From positions 1-9,017 of the forward strand of contig JAGQUY010000226.1 in assembly GCA_020438245.1 (NCBI GenBank): 9,017 bases of DNA. Reading direction: 5' to 3'. The number at the start of each line of letters is the position of its first letter. Position 1 is the first letter of the stretch. A model generated the notes under the pieces. The model was not told where the DNA came from and did not search any database. It saw only the letters and a program-made list of their open reading frames with translations. This stretch comes from Bacteroidota bacterium. GTDB taxonomy: Bacteria; CLD3; SB21. The position numbers and the translations under genes were made by a program. This document shows positions 5,733-9,017 of this stretch, piece by piece.

Positions 5733-6977
5733 ATGGATCAATTCCTGTCGTATAAAGAAGCAAAAACCACAGTGGATCGATGCACGCAAGTCCTGGCGGC
5801 AAAAACCGTCCCCCTTTCTGAAGCTTCCGGTCATGTTCTCGGGTTCGATGTACAATCGAACGAGAACGTTCCGTCCTTCGACAATTCGGCCATGGATGGA
5901 TTTGCGGTACGAGCCACCGACACCGAAAGTGCAACCAAAGAATTCCCCGTCGAATTGAGAGTAATCGGAAAACTACATGCGGGCGACTGGCCGCCCCAAA
6001 AGATCGGCGCGGGAGAAAGCATCCAAATAATGACTGGGGCCCCCATGCCGGAAGGGTCTGACGCGGTTGTGATGGTGGAAAAATCCGAACTCGCCAACGG
6101 AACAGTCAGGATTTTCGAAAAGGTTTCGCCGGGAGAACATCGACGTCCAGCGGGTGATGATATTCAAAAAGGGGAATGCGTTTTTTCTGCGGGCAGAGTG
6201 CTGGACCCGTACGACATTGGTGTCCTGGCGTCCATGGGCCATGCAACGGTTCCCGTCATTCCTCTGCCTTCAGTCGCCCTTGTTGCCACGGGGGACGAAC
6301 TTGTTGAATTGGATCAACCGCTTTCCCCGGGCAAAATACGCGCGAGCAGCAGATATGCGCTTGCCGCCCACCTTAGACAACTCGGCTGCCCGGTTTTGGA
6401 TCTTGGGCTTGTGCGGGACGATCCAAGGGCTGTTGAAGCCGCGCTGCGCAAAGCTTTTACGTGCGATGCCGTCTTGACGACCGGCGGCGTTTCCATGGGC
6501 GAACACGATTTTGTCAGAACCTCACTTGAAGAGATCGGTGTGGATTTGAAATTCTGGAAGGTGAAGCAAAAGCCGGGAAAACCACTTGTTTTTGGCACGT
6601 CGGGGCACCGTCTTTTCTTCGGACTCCCCGGAAATCCAGTCAGCACGCTGCTCTGTTATAAACTATACGCGGAGCCGGCCCTTCGCAAAATGGCCGGCCA
6701 CACCCTGCTTGACCTGCCACAACTTCGTGCGGTATTGAAAGACTCGTTGCGTAAGAAGACGTCTCTTACCCAATTCTTTCGGGGCCGTGTCTACGTGGAG
6801 GATAACCGAATTGCGGTCACTGTCTCACCGAATCAGAGTTCGGGTGTCCTCTCCTCCCTCGCTTTTTCGAACGCACTGATTGTTGCCGAGGAAGGAATTT
6901 CAGAACTCTCAGCAGGCACGGAAGTCACCGTACTGTTGATTCGTCCTATGGACACGATTGACTATTCCAAACCATGA
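5733..6977 (+). CDS. moeA: Molybdopterin molybdenumtransferase MoeA
   Basis: MoeA (gephyrin E-domain type) inserts molybdate into adenylylated molybdopterin to complete the molybdenum cofactor in the cytoplasm. The 414-residue product has normal length and the expected motifs: FDNSAMDGFAVRA (49-61, with the conserved Asp55), MTGAPMPEGSDAVV (100-113), VATGDEL (184-190), TTGGVSMGEHDFV (249-261), KPGKPLVFG (280-288) and GLPGNPVS (297-304). It ends with a beta-rich domain IV (about 335-410). The usual DxN before the second half reads ASS at 204-206, a modest variation. The ATG follows the preceding TAG with no spacer; GGTGA at 5720-5724 is a weak Shine-Dalgarno. The stop overlaps the mutS2 ATG. 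No other molybdenum-cofactor gene is in the window, so the partner genes must lie elsewhere. Confidence 0.96.
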   Translation: MDQFLSYKEAKTTVDRCTQVLAAKTVPLSEASGHVLGFDVQSNENVPSFDNSAMDGFAVRATDTESATKEFPVELRVIGKLHAGDWPPQKIGAGESIQIMTGAPMPEGSDAVVMVEKSELANGTVRIFEKVSPGEHRRPAGDDIQKGECVFSAGRVLDPYDIGVLASMGHATVPVIPLPSVALVATGDELVELDQPLSPGKIRASSRYALAAHLRQLGCPVLDLGLVRDDPRAVEAALRKAFTCDAVLTTGGVSMGEHDFVRTSLEEIGVDLKFWKVKQKPGKPLVFGTSGHRLFFGLPGNPVSTLLCYKLYAEPALRKMAGHTLLDLPQLRAVLKDSLRKKTSLTQFFRGRVYVEDNRIAVTVSPNQSSGVLSSLAFSNALIVAEEGISELSAGTEVTVLLIRPMDTIDYSKP

Positions 6978-9017
6978 CCATGGAAGACTTTTCCCTCAGC
7001 GCGCTCGAGTTCGACAAAATCGTCGCCCATCTTCACCGCTTTGCCTTGACCGATTTGGGACATGAACAAATAGAAGCCCTTGCACCCCTGGATGATGTGA
7101 ATCGGCTTGCGCCCCTTCTCGATGCTACCGTTGAAATGGCCGATCTTATTCGATACGACGATGTCTTCCCGCTGGATACGCTCAAGGACATTCGACAGGA
7201 CCTTTCCAATATCAAGGCGGAGGGTACTTTCTTACCGGCAACCCGGTTGCTTCAGGTCTTGTCCACATTGCAGACTTCAAGGCGAATCCAGTCATTTGTG
7301 GAACAACGTCGCGAGAAATACCCCGTGCTTACGGGGATGATCAAGGATCTTCATGTGTTCAAAAACTTGGAAGCCTCCATCGAACGAACCGTTTCGGAGG
7401 AGGGTGAAATAAAAGATTCTGCCAGCCCCAGGCTGCGGCAAATCAGACGGGATCTCGACGGCAAGGGCGCCCAGGTTCGAAAGCGGTTGGAATCGCTTGC
7501 AAAGCAGTACGTTTCGCAAGGTTTTGCTTCCGAAGCGATTGTAACCCTGAGGCAAGGCCGAATGGTCATTCCTGTAAAGGATGAACATAAGAATGTCGTA
7601 CACGGGTTCATTCATGATGAATCCGCCAGCGGTCAAACCGTTTTCATTGAGCCGGCAGAAGTGCTTGAACTGAATAACGCCGTTCGGAAACTGCAACTTG
7701 AAGAAACCCGTGAAATCGAGAGAATTCTCATTGAACTCGCTGACGATCTACGGATGAACCGGGAGCTCCTCGTTGCCGATGTAACGATTCTCGCTCAGGT
7801 TGAACTCCTGTACATAAAAGGCCGGCTTGCCCAGGTATTGAATGCAACGCGTCCTCATCCTAATCAGGACGGGGAAGTTCATATCAAGATGGCCTACCAT
7901 CCACTGCTGGTGCTCAAGGAAAATGCGAAGGCAGCCGCTGAGCGCAGACCGGTTATTCCTTTGACGATAGACCTTGGGAAATCGGGTCGTACACTGATTA
8001 TTTCCGGTCCCAACGCGGGTGGCAAGACTGTCGCGCTGAAAACGGTGGGACTACTCTGTATAATGTATCAATCCGGTCTACTGGTTCCCTGTGAGGCGGG
8101 ATCCTCTCTTCCGGTTTTCAGGAAGATACTCGCGGATATTGGAGACCAGCAGTCCATCGAGAATGATTTGTCGACTTTTTCTTCCCATGTTCGTTCGCTG
8201 GGTTTAATGGCGGAACGAGTCGCTGATGAAACACTCCTTCTGATCGACGAAATCGGAAGCGGAACCGATCCCAAAGAAGGATCCGCTCTTGCGATCGCTT
8301 TGCTGAAACACTTTAACGCCAAAGGCGCTCTGTCTATTGTTACTACCCACCATGGCGAATTGAAGATCTTTGCTCATGAAACCGAAGGTATTTTGAACGG
8401 TTCCATGGAATTTGACGAGGCCAGCCTGGAGCCGACCTATCAATTTCGACCCGGCGTACCGGGCAGCAGTTATGCGTTTGAAATTTCCGAGCGAATGGGG
8501 CTGCCGCGTGACCTTTTGGAAGAAGCGAAAAAACTAACCGGATCGGAAAGTCTTAAGCAGGAACAACTGATTCTGGATCTCCACCGAAAGATCCGCGAAT
8601 ACGAAAATCGCCTGGCCGATATCAGCAAAAAGGAAAGTGGGTTTGAAGGGCTTTCCAAGATGTACGAAGAACGCGTGAGAACCCTGAAAACAAAAGAAAA
8701 GCACCTCCGTCAACAGATCGGCCAGGAAAAACGTGACTGGCTTGCGGAACAGAAGAAGAAATTGGATGTGCTTATCAAGGAATTGCGCAGTGCAGCCCGG
8801 CCGGAGGAGATTTCAAAAAAAGCTCTGTCCGCCTTAAGAACTGTGGAAGGGGAGGTGGCCGGGGAGCTCGCAGAAGCCGGCGGTGCAGATCGAGTACTCG
8901 AAGAGTTGGATCATCTCCAAATTGGACAACGGGTTTTCATCAAGACGATGGACCTTGAAGGTGTGATTACGGAAATTTTTTCTGACCAGTTGGTGGAAGT
9001 GGCCGTCGGACAATTGA
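6974..9017 (+). CDS. mutS2: MutS2 ATPase (3' end beyond the window)
   Basis: MutS2 is a MutS-related ABC-type ATPase without the mismatch-recognition domain. Homologues suppress homologous recombination or, in Bacillus, act on collided ribosomes. The visible 681 residues contain the N-terminal core and lever region (about 1-330), Walker A GPNAGGKT (345-352), signature region NDLSTFSSH (about 396-404), Walker B LLIDEIGSGTDP with D425 and E426, a long charged coiled coil (about 517-605) and the start of a KOW-like segment (IGQRVFIKTMDLEG, about 653). The C-terminal Smr nuclease domain is expected past the edge and cannot be checked. The frame is still open at the last base; the terminal TGA is out of frame. 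ATG 6974 overlaps the moeA stop (ATGA) with no Shine-Dalgarno; ATG 6980 is a possible alternative. Confidence 0.95.
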   Translation, partial: MTMEDFSLSALEFDKIVAHLHRFALTDLGHEQIEALAPLDDVNRLAPLLDATVEMADLIRYDDVFPLDTLKDIRQDLSNIKAEGTFLPATRLLQVLSTLQTSRRIQSFVEQRREKYPVLTGMIKDLHVFKNLEASIERTVSEEGEIKDSASPRLRQIRRDLDGKGAQVRKRLESLAKQYVSQGFASEAIVTLRQGRMVIPVKDEHKNVVHGFIHDESASGQTVFIEPAEVLELNNAVRKLQLEETREIERILIELADDLRMNRELLVADVTILAQVELLYIKGRLAQVLNATRPHPNQDGEVHIKMAYHPLLVLKENAKAAAERRPVIPLTIDLGKSGRTLIISGPNAGGKTVALKTVGLLCIMYQSGLLVPCEAGSSLPVFRKILADIGDQQSIENDLSTFSSHVRSLGLMAERVADETLLLIDEIGSGTDPKEGSALAIALLKHFNAKGALSIVTTHHGELKIFAHETEGILNGSMEFDEASLEPTYQFRPGVPGSSYAFEISERMGLPRDLLEEAKKLTGSESLKQEQLILDLHRKIREYENRLADISKKESGFEGLSKMYEERVRTLKTKEKHLRQQIGQEKRDWLAEQKKKLDVLIKELRSAARPEEISKKALSALRTVEGEVAGELAEAGGADRVLEELDHLQIGQRVFIKTMDLEGVITEIFSDQLVEVAVGQL

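Noticed and set aside
9015..9017. TGA at the right edge as the end of mutS2
   Set aside because: It is out of frame with mutS2, whose codons there read GGA CAA TTG; the gene continues beyond the window and is not prematurely terminated.

Overview
This window looks like bacterial chromosome of roughly balanced base composition. Almost all of it is coding on the + strand. The GWxTD-domain secreted protein, together with RimO, Era and MutS2, fits a member of the FCB superphylum or a related lineage (Marinimicrobia-, Calditrichota- or Latescibacteria-like). That placement is inferred from protein families alone and is not firm. There is no IS element, phage gene, CRISPR array, tRNA or rRNA, so this is core chromosome rather than an accessory island.

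Layout. Bases 1-25 hold the first eight codons of a divergent minus-strand gene with a signal-peptide-like start. Bases 26-334 are an intergenic region containing a perfect 10-bp inverted repeat and promoter-like hexamers. A single-domain secreted relative of the 5'-nucleotidase/UshA metallophosphatases follows (335-1222); it has lost one complete metal site. An 84-bp gap (1223-1306) holds a promoter candidate and a dyad.

From 1307 to the right edge runs a seven-gene block with no spacer anywhere: rimO, a GWxTD-domain secreted protein, a THEP1-like P-loop NTPase, era, a small membrane-anchored protein, moeA and mutS2 (cut by the window edge). Every junction overlaps by 4 or 14 bases or abuts exactly, so co-transcription and translational coupling are very likely.

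Functional reading. RimO modifies ribosomal protein S12, Era matures the 30S subunit, and MutS2 homologues are known to act on collided ribosomes or in recombination control, so three of the seven genes touch the ribosome. MoeA inserts molybdenum into the cofactor. The GWxTD protein, the THEP1-like NTPase and the small membrane protein have no assigned pathway here. I found no convincing new multi-gene system. The points most worth a second look are the metal-site loss in the first full gene, the unrecognised small protein between era and moeA, and the apparently leaderless start of rimO.
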